A stretch of 64,000 bases of DNA from Dasypus novemcinctus (GCF_030445035.2 NC_080675.1:68030544-68094543), one strand, 5' to 3'; counted from the stretch's first letter, positions 1-12,050 are shown. Notes: a model not told the origin generated them from the letters alone. Program-made: numbers and translations.

Positions 1-1056
1 TATGATCCAACAATAGAAGATTCCTATAGAAAGCAAGCTGAAGTAGACTGCCAACAGTGTATGCTCAAAATCCTGGATAGGATAGGGACAGAGCAATTTC
101 TGGTAATGAGGGATTTGTATATGGAAGAATGGCCAAGGATTTGTGCTAGTATATTGTATTACAGCTCAATCTACATTTAATGACTTATACGACCTGAGGG
201 AACAAATTTTACAAATTAAGGACACAGAAGATTTTCCAATGATTTTGATCGGCAATAAACACAACTTGGAACAAGTAATTGGCAAAGAACAGAGTCAGAA
301 TTTAGCAAGATGGTTTAACTGTTCCTTTTAGAATATTTTGCAAAGTCAAAAGTAAACATTAATGAGATATTTTATGATCTGATCAGACTGACAAGACAGA
401 CAAACACCAGTGGAAAAGATGACGACTAGAAAGAAACCATGTCTGCTACTCTAGACCCACAGTAAACAGCAGTTCTGAGCCAGAATTACAGGAATGAAGA
501 ACTGTTGCCTCACTGGAATGTACCAGCATTTCAGACTTTAAAAAATAAATCTGAAGGGGCTTTTCCTGTTTTATATATTATGTGAAGAATTTAGATCTTA
601 TATTGGTTTGTACAAATTCCCTGGAGAAAAAAAATGCTGTGTATATCTCTTGGAAAATAAGAGTATTTCTCCTTTACAGCAGCAGTTTTAACAAATGTGA
701 AAATAATTATACTTGACTCTGAGATTATACAAAGGAGTATGAATTTCAAATGCTAGATAATGCTACTATAATCAAATGATTTCATATTGACCTTTTTATC
801 ATGACTCTTCCCTGTCAAGCACTAAAAGGCTGAACCATTATACTTTATATCTGTAATGATATAAAATAGGGGTTCTTAACAGGTTCATGAGCTTGAATTT
901 AAATTCAAAAAAACATTCTTGTGGGGACATGTTGATGCAGGTGTGACATATTTATTAAATAATACACAGTATAGTGTGGACTTAGTAAGGAATCCGTGGT
1001 TTTCACCTGACTGGCAAAGGGGTCTACAGAACAAAACAGGTTAAGAACCGTTGATA

Positions 1057-1892
1057 GGGAAGCAGACTTGGTTCAACTGATAGAGCGCCCCCCCTACCAC
1101 ATGGGAGGTCCCCGGTTCAAACGCAGGACCTCCTTCACCCGTGTGGAGCTGGCCCACACGCAATGCTGATGTGCGCAAGGAGTGCCATGCCAAGCAGGGG
1201 TGTCCCCCACATAGGGGAGCCCCACGCGCAAGGAGTGCGCCCCATAAGGAGAGCCACCTCGCGCGAAAAAAGTTCAGCCTGCCCAGGAATGACGCCATAC
1301 ACACGGAGAATTGACACAACAAAATGACGCAACAAAAAGAAACACAGGGCGGCGGACTTGGCCCAATGGTTAAGGCATATGTCTACCACATGGGTGGTCA
1401 GCGGTTCAAATCCCAGGCCTCCCTGACCCGTGTGCAGCTGGCCCATGCGCAGTGCTGATGCGGGCAAGGAGTGCCCTGCCACGCAGGGGTGTTCCCCGCG
1501 TAGGGGAGCCCCACACGCAAGGAGTGCGCCCCGTAAGGAGAGCCACCCAGCGCAAAAGAAAGTGCAGCCTGCCCCGGAATGGTGCCACACACATGGAGAG
1601 CTGACACAACAAGATGACGCAAGGAAAAGAAACAGATTCCCACGCCGCTGACGACAACAGAAGCGGACAAAGAAGACACAGCAAATAGACAAAGAGAACA
1701 GACAACCAGGGTGGGGGGAAGGGGAAATAAATAAATAAATAAATCTTAAAAAAAAAAAAAGAAATACAGATTCCCGGCGGTGCCACTGATAAGGATAGAA
1801 GTGGTCACAGAAGAGCACTCAGTGAATGGACAGAGAGAGCAGACAACTGGTGGGGGGGGGGGAGGGGAATAAATAAATAAATCTTTTAAAAA
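1057..1892 (+). mobile_element. DAS-type SINE, outer copy split by a second SINE
   Basis: The tRNA-like head and body occupy 1057-1347 and the tail 1758-1892, with A(n) at the end. Flanks AAGAACCGTTGATA (1043-1056) and AAGAACCCCTGATA (1893-1906) form a 14 bp target-site duplication with two differences. The gap between the halves is the inner SINE at 1348-1757. Confidence 0.9.
1348..1757 (+). mobile_element. DAS-type SINE, inner copy
   Basis: This is a full-length copy starting GGCGGCGGACTTGG and ending in (AAAT)n-CTT-A(n). It is flanked by AAAGAAACACAG (1336-1347) and AAAGAAATACAG (1758-1769), so it inserted into the tail part of the outer SINE. Confidence 0.9.
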
Positions 1893-2170
1893 AAGAACCC
1901 CTGATATAGATAATGAAATTTCCACTCAACTTATTAAAGCAGATAATCTGAGTCATTGACTTAACTTTATATTTTAAAAAACTATGAAATATTCTGTTAT
2001 ATTCTAATTAAAATTATGCATAATGCTTTGGAAAAATGGATCTTTTATAGGAAAAAACTAGGATGACTGATTTCTATGGCTTTCAAAGCTAAAATACATA
2101 ATACACTAAACCAACTCTAATTTCATTGCTCTTTGTGTTTTACTTTCAAATTAAAGTACAGCTTTTATTC

Positions 2171-5100
2171 TTTAATCCATGGAAATTATATTATAACAAT
2201 GAATAATTCACTTGTTTAGTATACCCTGCTATATGGATTAACACCTTTTAAATTCATATCACTATTGTTAAAGTTTAAGTAATCATATCCCCACTAGATC
2301 AGTGTTTTCAAACTGCAGTTGCCTTAGAATAGCTGCTTTTTTAAAATGACAAACAGAATAGGAAAAAAAAAATCTCAGAGTGCTTTGCAAATAGTAAATG
2401 TGGCAAATAATAAATAGCAAATGTGACATTCAGATGCAATTAAACACACATATGAAATCCAATTATATACTGAGTTGCTAGGCACACAGAAGACACTCAT
2501 TATTTTTCAATTACTAGCTATCAGTGATAATATTAAGAAATGTTATTTATTGAACAAACATTTTATTAAATGCTACTTTCCCATTTTGAATGATGAGGAA
2601 ACCAAAGTTTATTAGGTACATAACTTGTTCAGAGTTACATAGGTAGTAAAGAACAGAGCCAGGATTCAACACCATCTAACTCCAAAACTTTGCCTCTTCT
2701 CTACTAACCTCTCTACAGCATTCGCTCTCTGTTGAGTTCTTTGGTTTGGGGGCTTTGATTTGTTTTGTTTTTCCATATTCAGTTCTTTCCTTCGTCAGGG
2801 CCCTACTGAATGCTATTTCTACCTGGAAAGCATTACCATCTCTCTACCCCTCACCCACATTCCCAATAGTCCCTTCAACCTAAATAAAGTCTATTCATTC
2901 TTCTGGGCAAAGTTTAAACCACACTTCCTGAAAAGTATTCCCATATCCCCCCAAACTAGTTACATTGCCCCCATTACATTGTCCCAGTAGTCTTGTCTTT
3001 TTCTCTATAGCATACATCACATTTGTGATACATGCTCAATGTCTATCTTTCCTATCAAATTACAAATTTCTTGAGGGTCTGTAAGGGCTACATCTACCAA
3101 CAAACAGCTGGAAATATAGCACACCCAGAGGTCTCATACACTCAAGATAAGATACAGTCAGGCTACTTACTGAGGAACTTTGGGCAAGTTACCTAATCTC
3201 ACTAAGCCTCATCCACAATCAATCACACATACCTTGCTAAAAAGATTAACTATACCTTTCCTTTCATTCACACTATTGTTACAATTTAAGTAATTCTTAT
3301 CCTCTCCATTTGATCAATGTTTGAGATTGCTTCAAACCAGCTTCTAATATTTTTAATAGAAAAATATCAGCGTGCATGCACACAGTAAGGGCATATTATT
3401 GAAATAGACGCAGCACTACTGCATATTGGGCTGCAGTATTACATGTACACCCTACTGTGGGTTGCAGTCAAAAATGTTTGAAAAACATTGCTAAATCACT
3501 TTTACAGATAAATTAATATTACTATTCAGTGAGAACTGGGGACATGACAGTTTTATTCACTATGTTCCTAGTACCTAAAACTATCAATACATAACACCAG
3601 ACAAATATCTGTTGGACAAATTAAAATACATCCAGTCCCAATTAACTTTCCATACATACTAATCTTACAATATTCCTCCTCGTTTCCATTTCCAGAGCCC
3701 ATTACATTCTTCATATTTGAGCCTTGACTCATGCTGTTCCCTCAGACCAACAAAACTTTCCTCCTTTTTCAACTCATCAAACTAATAAATGACTTACTAC
3801 ACCACACTTCCTTATAAAATCATGATAGGCATAAACTGTCCAAAAGCATAAAAGGAAACCTGATGAATTACAAAGTAAAAACGCAGTACCTGAAAAAATA
3901 GTCCTTCTGTAACATGCATTTAACTTTTAGTATAGTGATGACATACACTAAAATTTGATTAACAATTCAGCATGCCATCTTAAAATTGAAAAGGTATTCT
4001 GGAGGATGACTGAAATGACCCACACAAATAAAAATGGGAAATCTGATCTAATACCTTCTTTTTCATTCCTGAAATATCTCTTACACTTGTAGAGGTACTC
4101 AAAACCATACCATTAATTATTCTTTTCATAAACAGAGCAAAATATAAAATTCTGAAGTCATCACTAAGGACTGAAAGTTAGGAGTTTGCAAATCAGTTAG
4201 CTTTACAATCCACAAGTCATTTTGTCTCATCCACAGAAAGGCCAATTTAAAGACTGTAAAAAGGCTTCTTATAAGTAACTCTTTAAGTAACTTAGGGTAA
4301 ATTACTTAATCTCTCTAAACCTCATCCACAAAACAATCACACATATATTGCTTTAAGGAGAGGTTTCCAGAGGAAAACAGGCTGTCATAACCACTGGCTT
4401 TGGTGACTACTTTTGGAGGTAAAGTAGAATGTTCATAGACTTTTTTTTAGATTACACACAATGAACACTATATATATACATAAATGTCACCATCACCTCT
4501 TCAGGTCTTTGAAAAAGTTCCAGTTGGCTAGAATTACTACTACTTTCTTCCTCCTTCAGCTATTTTTACAAATAAAAATAATCTTATATTTTATGCATGC
4601 TATTTACTAATTACAAAAGCTTTTCTGTTCTTTCTCTTGAAAAAAAAATACACACCATTTTTAACATTTGACTTACACAATCCTTTTTCTTAAACTATCA
4701 CAAGTAAAAACATTTAAAAAAATATTCTGAGACTGAAAACTATTCTGCTTTTCCATTTTCACTTCAAATATCTCACATCACCTACTAATTAGCCATCTTT
4801 GGTCAATCCCGAATTATTTCAGGGCTCATAATCTAGTCTTCTTTAACAGAACACCTTTGTCACTTTATTCCCTACTGCATAGTGAACAGTGGAAAGTTCA
4901 AACTTTTACAACTCAAGAATGAGGTTATAAATCTGGAAACAAACAATAATAAAAATGACAGCAGTTGCTGGTTTTGTTTTTTATTTCCAATCCACTTAAG
5001 CTATTATCGAGCCCAAACTACTTAATTTTCAACAGGCACTTCATACGTCCCGTAAGAAATTTGCTTTCTTAAGTAAGCTTCATCATTTCCAGCTGCAAAA

Positions 5101-5330
5101 AAGTATTTTTGAACAGACTGAAGTCCTCACGAGAAGGTAGTATGATTATGAAACTAAAAGGTAGCATTTTAATGGACATAAACTACGTTATTATTATCAA
5201 CAATACATTAAGAAGTACTATTTATTAATTTTAAATATCTGATTTTGGTGTAAGATCGACAACCACCAGCGTTGGTCTCTGACTATAAAAGGTAAACATT
5301 ATTCTTGGACTTCTTAAAAAGATCCAATTA
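2171..5330. other. AT-rich gene-free interval with MIR remnants
   Basis: No exon is recognised. Three stretches match the MIR core in decayed form: 2585-2710 (GATGAGGAAACC, ACAGAGCCAGGATTC), 3150-3280 (GGGCAAGTTACCTAATCTC) and 4240-4350. If the promoter at 5.7-6.3 kb fires leftward, this would be first-intron sequence. Confidence 0.5.
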
Positions 5331-5739
5331 GGATCTTTCAGATACAGTTTTTCTGTTCCTGTCCTATCCTGCCAAAATGGTCGACCTTCGGGACGCTGTG
5401 ACTCAAGGTCCCAAAGAGTTGCTTATGTAGTCAGAACGCGGAACGCGCCCTACTAAGAGCCTAAATGCTTTATTAATAGAATTCATATTAATTCCCTTAT
5501 ATTCCCCTAATTAATTATATTCCCCTAATGCTGCGGCGGCTAAAAGGCTCCTTCCATTTCCTGTCGTTCCAGCCACACCAGTTTCCAGTTCTTGGGGAAG
5601 CAAGGGCTTCAGTCTTGCCCCAGATCTCTTCCTAAATCCATGTGAAGGAAGTCCCCACACTTTCATGCGCGACATAAGACACCGGTCCTGAAAAATGTTT
5701 GGTCTAAGAAAAGAAACCTCGCACTGCTCCACCCAACAG

Positions 5740-6310
5740 GTGGGAAGGTGAAAGGAATGGACAGCTGGGTGCCGAGTCCACGCAGGCCTCAAACAGGGCT
5801 GGAGGGGGAGGCCCAGTGCGGCCCGAGACCAGGCAGGGCCTTCCCGCTCCGAGTATCACCCCCACAAGCCATTCCAAGACGCCCACCTCAGCTGACCTTA
5901 CGATGGATGCCGCTTAATGCCATGAGCCGAAGCCTGGTCCAAACCTAGCCGAAGAAGCACTTCCACCGCCTCAGTCCACACAGCCACCGCAGCAGCAGCC
6001 GCCGCCAGCGCCACAGCCGCCTCGATGAGGGACCAATGCGCATGCGTCGGTGCCCAGAAGGCGAAGGAGTCACGTGGCCCCGCCCCGCGCAGGCCTAGTC
6101 CTACTCCAGAGCCAGTCGGCTCCGGCCCCGCCTTCCTCAACAGCCAGAAGGCTCCAGGTGCTTCGCAGCCCCGCCCCCGCCGCCGCCCGGGGAAACGGGC
6201 GTCTTTTCTTACCCGGTGTTCCCTCACTGGACCTTCCCAAGCCGAAAGGGAAAGGTGTAGTGATTTTCACACCCTAGATCTTAGACACGGACGCGCCCCG
6301 CCCTCTCCCA
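5740..6310 (-). promoter_or_regulatory. CpG-island promoter
   Basis: This is a GC- and CpG-rich block in otherwise AT-rich DNA. A tight cluster of housekeeping-promoter motifs includes a GC box CCCCGCCCC (6078-6086), an E-box CACGTG (6071-6076), an NRF1-type palindrome TGCGCATGCG (6037-6046) and a CCAAT (6033-6037, read as ATTGG on the minus strand). A GCC/GCA-repeat leader and a potential splice donor lie to the left, so the favoured direction is minus. Divergent transcription is possible. In other mammals PRPF39 follows TOGARAM1 in the same orientation, making it the positional candidate; no PRPF39 coding exon is visible in the 5.9 kb to the left. Confidence 0.6.
5902..6030 (-). other. Probable first exon of an unidentified minus-strand gene
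   Basis: On the minus strand the sequence downstream of the motif cluster is a GCGGCTGCTGCTGCG-type leader. It reaches ATGGCATTAAGCGGC near 5910-5924 and a potential 5' splice site ATC|GTAAGG at 5902/5901. No known N-terminus was recognised, so the exon may be untranslated. The 5' limit is guessed from the promoter motifs. Confidence 0.35.
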
Positions 6311-6907
6311 AAGAAAAAGTTCGTTATTCTTTAGGAACAAATACTGTTTTCCCAACAATTGCCCAACGTATTACTCTTCTTCCTAGAAATGGGCAGAAAT
6401 TCAACCTTAAACTCCAAATCTCAGAGTAATAAGGCCTCCGGACCCACTCGCATCTTCTGGAGATGAAGCGATCCTGGTCTTGGCGGAACTGACTATTAAG
6501 GAGATAGGTAAAATTATCCTCTGGACAAAAGGAGTCTGCATCGTGTTGACATTTCTTAGCAGTCCGCTTTGGTTGTACCCCATCCCACCTTCTAAAGTTT
6601 GGCTTGTTTTCAAATCTGGCCTCTCTTCCTTTAGGATGCTTGCACAATGGGGCTCGTGTTTGCCAGTGACTTGCCATGCAGTCTCTTGTATGGCTTAGTA
6701 GTATCATAACTGACCTGCAACTTCCTCCTCTGACATCTTTCTGCTTCCAGAATTGTTTCTCTGCCAATTAATGTCTTTTCCACATCCTTTCATGTTCGTC
6801 AAACTGCCCTAGTTGCCTCTTTCTCTTTCCAGTGCCCCTGATATCCAACAATGTTGGATCCTGTCAGTGCTGCCATGCTCTTCACAAGTTCAATCAGCAG
6901 CTTTTAT

Positions 6908-7322
6908 TTTTTTTATTTTTTATTTTTAAAGATTTATTTATTTCGCTCCCCTTCCCCCGCCATCCCCTTGTCTGTTCTCTGTGTCTATTTGTCTGCTTGC
7001 TGCATCTTCTTCTTTGTCCACTTCTGTTGTTGTCAGCAGCACAGGAATCTGTGTTTCTTTTTGTTGTGTCATCTTGTGTCAACTCTCCATGTGTGTAGTG
7101 CCATTCCTGGGCAGGCTGCACTTTCTTTCACGCTGGGCGGCTCTCCTTACGGGGCGCTGGGGCTCTCCTACGTGGGGGATACCCCTGCGTGGCAGGGCAC
7201 TCCTTGCGCACATCAGCACTGCGCATGGGCCAGCTCCACACGGGTAAAGGAGGCTTGGGGTTTGAACCGCGGACCTCCCATGTGGTAGACAGATGCCCTA
7301 ACCACTGGCCCAAGTCTGCCAC
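6908..7322 (-). mobile_element. DAS-type SINE
   Basis: Antisense full-length copy, T-rich tail at the left. It has a perfect 17 bp target-site duplication CAATCAGCAGCTTTTAT at 6891-6907 and 7323-7339, so this is a fairly young insertion. Confidence 0.95.
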
Positions 7323-7549
7323 CAATCAGCAGCTTTTATGTATTTGGGAATGATGTATTTGGAGGACATACCAGAGTTTCCTGGAGGAACTACCTTCCCA
7401 CAGTGATTCTGAGTACCAATAGCCTTTTCACCCCCTTGTCTGGTTCTTGGAGCCTTGAAGGGGTTAGAAGACAGTATTTAAAGTCAGGTGATGTCAGAAA
7501 TAGAAAGAAAGAAGAGATCAGATAGATGGGAGAAAGGTATTATTATTTT

Positions 7550-8250
7550 TTCTTTTTTTAATTGTATTTTTTTAAGATACATAAATCACAAAAAATGTAC
7601 ATTAAAAAATATAAGAGGGAAGCGGCCCAGTGGATAGGGCATCTGTCTACCACATGGGAGGTCCACGGTTCAAACCCTGGGCCTCCTTGACCTGTGTGGA
7701 GCTGGCCCATGTGCAGTGCTGATGCGCACAAGGAGGGCTGTGCCACGCGGGGGTGTCCCCCGCATAGGGGAGCCCCAAGCGCAAGCAGTGCACCCCATAA
7801 GGAGAGCCGCCCAGCACGAAAGAAAGTGCAGCCTGCCCAGGAATGGTGCCACACACACGGAGAGCTGACACAAGAAGGTGATGTAACAAAAAAACACAGA
7901 TTCCCATGCTGCTGACAACAACAGAAGCGGACAAAAGAAGAACACACAGCAAATAGACGCAGAGAACAGAGAATAGACAACTGGGGCGGGAGGGGGGGAA
8001 GGGGAGAGAAATAAATTTTAAAAGTCTTAAAATATATATATATATATAAGAGGCTCCCATATACCCAACACCCACCCCACCCCACTCCTCCCACATCAAC
8101 AACCTCTTTCGTTACTGTGGCACATTCATTGCATTTGTTGAGGTGTTGTTTATTAATGTGATGGATTTCTTCCATTTGTCCCTTCAGAGCACTGTCCACC
8201 CTTCTCCATCCTGCTCCATGCTCCAGAGATTGGACCTTATGGACAACATC
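7550..8250 (-). repeat. Old L1 3' region fragment interrupted by a SINE
   Basis: The sequences at 7555-7616 and 8050-8250 (GGCTCCCATATACCC, then CCCACATCAACAACC) resemble the antisense 3' region of ancient L1M elements. The DAS SINE at 7617-8035 lies within it. Confidence 0.45.
7617..8035 (+). mobile_element. DAS-type SINE
   Basis: Full-length sense copy starting GGGAAGCGGCCCAG. A TATAAGAG-type duplication flanks it (7610-7617 and ~8044-8051). Confidence 0.9.
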
Positions 8251-8649
8251 AGCAGGTTGCCTTGCTCCCTAACTTTTGTTTGGGCCCAGCTAACAATGTC
8301 CTAGCAGGATGAAAGAGAGGAATGAAATGTAAGCGGGAGTACACAGGAAGGGACATCTTTCCTAAATTAAAAGGCAAAGTCTAACTAGAGAAACTCCTTT
8401 GCCCTTGCTCTCTCCTACTTTTTTCTGTCTGAAGCTTGATCATAATCATAATGTTTGAAGAAGCTATCATTGTATAACCAAGAGGCATGAGGAGAAAGCC
8501 AAGAGAATCTCAGAGAAACCAACTCTGATATCATCAAGCCACAGACTCAATGCTTAGCAACTGCATATTTCTAAACTTCTTATAATATGGCACTAGCCCA
8601 TACCAATTTGATTAAGCTACTGCTAATTCGAGTTTCTATTAATTATAGT

Positions 8650-9500
8650 CAAAAGAATTCCAACTGAAACAACAACATCAGTACTGAGATCTAGAGGATC
8701 TTAGAGTTACCATTCTAAGACATTTCTTACAAAAACATTAAGTAAAGGACAACAGAATTTCCTGAGGGAATCATAGAGATGAGTACCTCGAAGTCTTGAA
8801 GATTCAGGGGGTTGTCAGCCTATAGAATCCCCCATTTAGCCCACCTACTTTCTGGCCAAGAAAGATGGACTTAAAGAATGATAATGGATTATAACTGTAA
8901 CCAGGTGGTGATTCCATTTTGCAGTTGATATTCCAGATACGAAATCCTTGTAGGAAAAAACCAGCAAATCTCCTGTAGCAAAAACTCTTTTTTCTGACCC
9001 CAATAATAAAAGAATAAACTCAACTTGCTTTCACCTGTTTCAGGTGTGCATTACCTTTGTAGTTTTGGCCCACAATTAGTCATCTGGGCCCATTTTATTC
9101 TTACCATCTCATAGGACATCATACTGACTTTCCTACTTCGTTGATGATATCACACTATTAGGACCTTAAAGATAAGAAGTTATATATATTCTAAACCCTT
9201 TTATAAAATACATGCATCCAGAAATTCGGAGAAAAATCTCTCAAAATTGTACCTCAAACAGCTTCCCTTAAGTGAATTAGAATGGGGGTGGGCACTGATT
9301 GGAATATTGTCTCCAAATTAATGGACAAGTTGCTGCACCTTTTACTCCCTGCTTTTAAGAAAGAGGCACAACATTTGGTGGGTCTCTTTGGATTTTAGAG
9401 GCAATGTATAACTCTTTTGGTTGTGCTATTCCCACTCACTTACTAGATATCCCAAATTTTGCCAATTTTGAATGGAGCCTAGAGTAAAAGAAATGGTGAA
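8650..9500 (+). pseudogene. ERVL-type pol remnant (reverse-transcriptase region)
   Basis: Although full of stops and frameshifts, the DNA keeps the signature of an ERVL polymerase. An F-V-D-D box at 9137-9148 corresponds to the RT catalytic YxDD. Downstream of it, sequence for GGGCACTGATTGG and AAAGAGGCACAACATTTGGTGGG corresponds to the connection region found after RT in ERVL. No open frame survives and the element is an ancient, inactive retroviral fossil. LTR ends for this segment were not identified. The limits are approximate. Confidence 0.6.
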
Positions 9501-10090
9501 AACATTTCTGCTGTTTGACTTTTATTTCCCAATTCAAGATAATAATGCAAGCCCCAAAAGAAGAAGTCAGTGGAAATTTTTAGAGTTTGATGGCAAATCT
9601 CTTTTTTTAATGCATCAAATGAACATTATTTTAGTAGTTTACTTTCTACACCTTTACCATGCTGATGTTAATTAACAGGTATTTTACTATACCTGTACAG
9701 GAAAATCTACTTTCTCCATCATTTTAGGAAAACTGAAGATTCCCAATGGAATCAAGGTTATCTTTCCTTACCACTGCTTTAATATGCAGGTTGAAGTAGC
9801 CTCTTACAGGTTTCCCTGTTATGAAGTTATTTTTTGTTAATATCAATTTAGGTTTCTAATTAATAATGACTTCCTGGAATTAGCCATTTAAATGCTTTAG
9901 CTTAGAAGATGCTTTTATAAACTTCTTATAATTAGCTATAACCACAGAAACTAGTTACTTTTAAATAAGCTTATTAAATTACAATTAGCAACCAATGAAA
10001 TTTACCTTTATCTTAATTTCTTTAAACATGAATTTACCATTTTCATCACCTTAAAGACTTAATACATATAATGCTAATTTATTTAGGAAC
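9501..10090. other. AT-rich interval, probably continuing the ERVL fossil
   Basis: The first ~170 bases contain a short open frame that may still be ERVL pol. Beyond that no feature is recognised. Confidence 0.3.
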
Positions 10091-10099
10091 ATCAAAATC

Positions 10100-10606
10100 A
10101 AAGTGGGAGGCCCCCACACCCCAGTCCTTGGAGATAACGGGACTCTGGCGACTGCTGGGCTATAAGAATTGAAGTCCAACTCTGAGGGTTGAGTATTCCA
10201 CCAGGCAGCAATCTAATCCACACCTTTTACCATTATCTAATTTGTAACAGGCGAACCCCAAATCTGATTTACAAGTTCCTTGGCACAAGCAGACAGAGAG
10301 GCAAGTGGCACTCCAGAAGAGGTCAGAGAGTGCTACTTGCCTCTCTGTCTCCTGGCTTGGTTCACCAAATAATGTTATCATATGGCTCTGAGCTCTGGGC
10401 TTCTAGATTCTTGGCTTATGTTGCATAAAAGAATTTAAGGACATGCCATAGGGTAGGCAAGGGAGTAAAGAGTTATTAAGGAACAAGAAAATGAGAAAAG
10501 TTCATGGTTCAAGGCAGGGACCAGGGGCATGCTGGAGAATGAGACATGCCGTAAATCTCTTAATTCCTCCTTTTCTGCAGTTAAGAAATAGTATGCTGTA
10601 ACCTTG
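10100..10606. repeat. Unassigned LTR-like sequence with a long hairpin
   Basis: The composition and the motifs CCAAATAATGTTAT and GCATAAAAGAATTTAAGG suggest an old LTR, probably antisense, but I cannot name the family. It contains the 22 bp inverted repeat at 10291-10350. Confidence 0.35.
10291..10350. repeat. 22 bp inverted repeat (hairpin)
   Basis: Arms at 10291-10312 and 10329-10350 are complementary with a single G-T pair and enclose a 16-base loop. As RNA, all 22 positions can pair (one G-U). Confidence 0.85.
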
Positions 10607-11050
10607 TGTATTAGTCAGCCCTAAGGGGTGCTGATGCAAAGTACCAAAAATCTGTTGGCCTTTATAAAGGGTATTTATTTGGGGTAGAAGTTTATAGTTA
10701 TAAGGCCCTGAAGAGTCCAAAGTTACTTCCTCACCACACACTGTTGTCATGTGTTGAAGCAAGATGATGGGCTATGTCTGCGAGAGTTCAGTCTTCCTCT
10801 TCCTCTTAAGGTTCCATAGGTCCAGCTTCTTCCAATCTCAGCTGTAGGCCGGAGGGCTTATTTCTCTCTGGGCTCAGCTGTTCTGTTCTCTTAACAAGGT
10901 CAGCTGTAGACTCTCAGGTTCATCTCTTTTCCCAGGTCCTCTGCTGTGTCTATGGAGCTGTCTTTCTTCCTCTGTGTTCTTCTCCGTGTTTCTGCTTCCA
11001 TGTTCTTGATTGAGTGTCCATTGTTTAGATTATGGTTTCTCTAAATTTAA
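10607..11050 (-). mobile_element. MaLR-type LTR, truncated
   Basis: It begins TGTATTAGTCAGCC, the inverse of the ...GGCTGACTAATACA end typical of MaLR LTRs. It shares its body (GGTGCTGATGCAAAGTA, GGGTATTTATTTGGGGTAG) with the LTRs at 26386 and 31897. The distal end is degraded. Confidence 0.75.
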
Positions 11051-11303
11051 AAGTTTTATTTTCTTTGATCCTTGACTCAAGAGCCCTATAATTGTGCAAG
11101 TCTAGATGACTCTTCTCCAGTGCCAGTGCTTAACCTTTGCACAAATTAGAAAATGCAGTTGAGAGGATCTTTGGCTGGGTTTCAGTGCTCACTCTTTACC
11201 GTGACTGGGGCCCTTGTGTAATGCACAAACTGCAAAATCAGATATAGCAACCCTATCTCTTTCATGAGTGTCAAATGGCAATAAAATCTGCCTAAATTGG
11301 GGA

Positions 11304-11390
11304 GTGAGTGTAGCTCAGTGGTTTGAGGGCCTGCTTCTCATATACAAGGTCCCAAGTTCAATTTCTGGTACTGCCTAAATTTTTTTAAAA
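11304..11390 (+). mobile_element. Small tRNA-like SINE, single unit
   Basis: A-box-like GTGTAGCTCAGTGG and B-box-like AAGTTCAATTTC spaced as in a tRNA, followed by an A-rich tail. Confidence 0.75.
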
Positions 11391-11394
11391 ATAA

Positions 11395-11821
11395 AAAATA
11401 AAATCTACCATTAAGCATACAGTTCCATGACATTTGGCAAATGTATACACCTGTGTACGCATCAGCACAATCAACACAAAGAGCATTTTAACCACTCATG
11501 CCCTTCTGAGCCATTCCCCTCAGTACTACTGGTTCCAGGTTATTACTGATCTGCTTTCTGTCATTGTAGATTAGGTTAGACTTTTCCAGGGTTTACATAA
11601 ATGAAATAAAGTTTTAAACGTTCACCCATGTTTGTGTACTTATCAGTAGTTCATTTCTTCTTACCACTGAATGGTATTTTATCATGTGGATTTGCTATAA
11701 TTGGCTTACCCATTCATTTGTTGATAGGTACTTGGGTTTTCTTTTTTAGCTTTTGACTATTTTGAGCAAAGATAATATAAATAAATATTTGCATGGTCGA
11801 ATCTTTGCATTGCTCTTGAGC
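11395..11821 (-). repeat. Old L1M 3' region, antisense
   Basis: Characteristic antisense L1M text such as CACCCATGTTTGTGTAC and CACTGAATGGTATTTTATC. Confidence 0.6.
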
Positions 11822-12050
11822 AGGGATTGGCAAACTACAGCCCTCAAACCAAATCCAGCCTGCTATTTATTTTTGTAAATAAAGCTATTTTGGGACACAG
11901 ACACACTCCTTTATTTGAATATTATCTAGGGTTGCTTGCATGCCACAACAAAAAATTTGAGTACTCCTTACAGAGACAATATGGCCCTCAAAGCCTAAAA
12001 TATTTATTATCTGTTCTTTACAGAAATATCTGCCAACTCCTTTTGGGTAG
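11822..12050 (-). repeat. hAT-Charlie-type DNA transposon remnant
   Basis: It contains GGGATTGGCAAACTACAGCC, AAATAAAGCTATTTTG and CCTAAAATATTTATTATCTG, the ordered landmarks of the mammalian MER/Charlie family whose ends read TTGGCAAACT. Confidence 0.65.

Larger units (their letters stand above)
868..1902. mobile_element. hAT-like DNA transposon remnant with terminal inverted repeats
   Basis: The left end AGGGGTTCTTAAC (868-880) is the inverted complement of the right end, which reads GTTAAGAACC at 1040-1049 and, after duplication by a SINE, AAGAACCCCT at 1893-1902. The unit sits inside the RAP1A 3'UTR, with TGATATA-like sequence on both sides. Without the SINEs it is about 190 bp, so it is a non-autonomous copy. 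The hAT assignment rests on the end sequence and is inference. Confidence 0.55.
1..2170 (+). pseudogene. RAP1A: RAP1A processed pseudogene (5' part outside window)
   Basis: The first bases read as Ras-family small GTPase sequence from the effector/switch region onward (YDPTIEDSY, then QQCMLKILD), without introns. RAP1A rather than RAP1B is indicated by the C-terminal end, where the RAP1A CAAX-tail codons can be aligned at about 405-448, and by a 3'UTR that continues to about 2170. The copy is dead. A one-base insertion near 125-130 shifts the frame, which resumes as [14 protein letters not shown] at 146. The switch II DTAG reads DRIG, and the base-binding NKCD reads NKHN. The Lys-rich tail carries stops. 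The 3'UTR is split by a transposon block at 868-1902. The source gene encodes a membrane-anchored GTPase in adhesion signalling; this copy has no expected function. The 3' limit is approximate and no poly(A) tail was identified. Confidence 0.85.

Noticed and set aside
143-331. 62-codon GTPase-like frame
   Set aside because: Part of the frameshifted RAP1A pseudogene, not a small gene.
1135-1818. Open frame of 227 codons, and dozens of similar 60-150 codon frames at every DAS SINE
   Set aside because: They share the same peptide because they translate the GC-rich SINE body in several frames; none has independent support.
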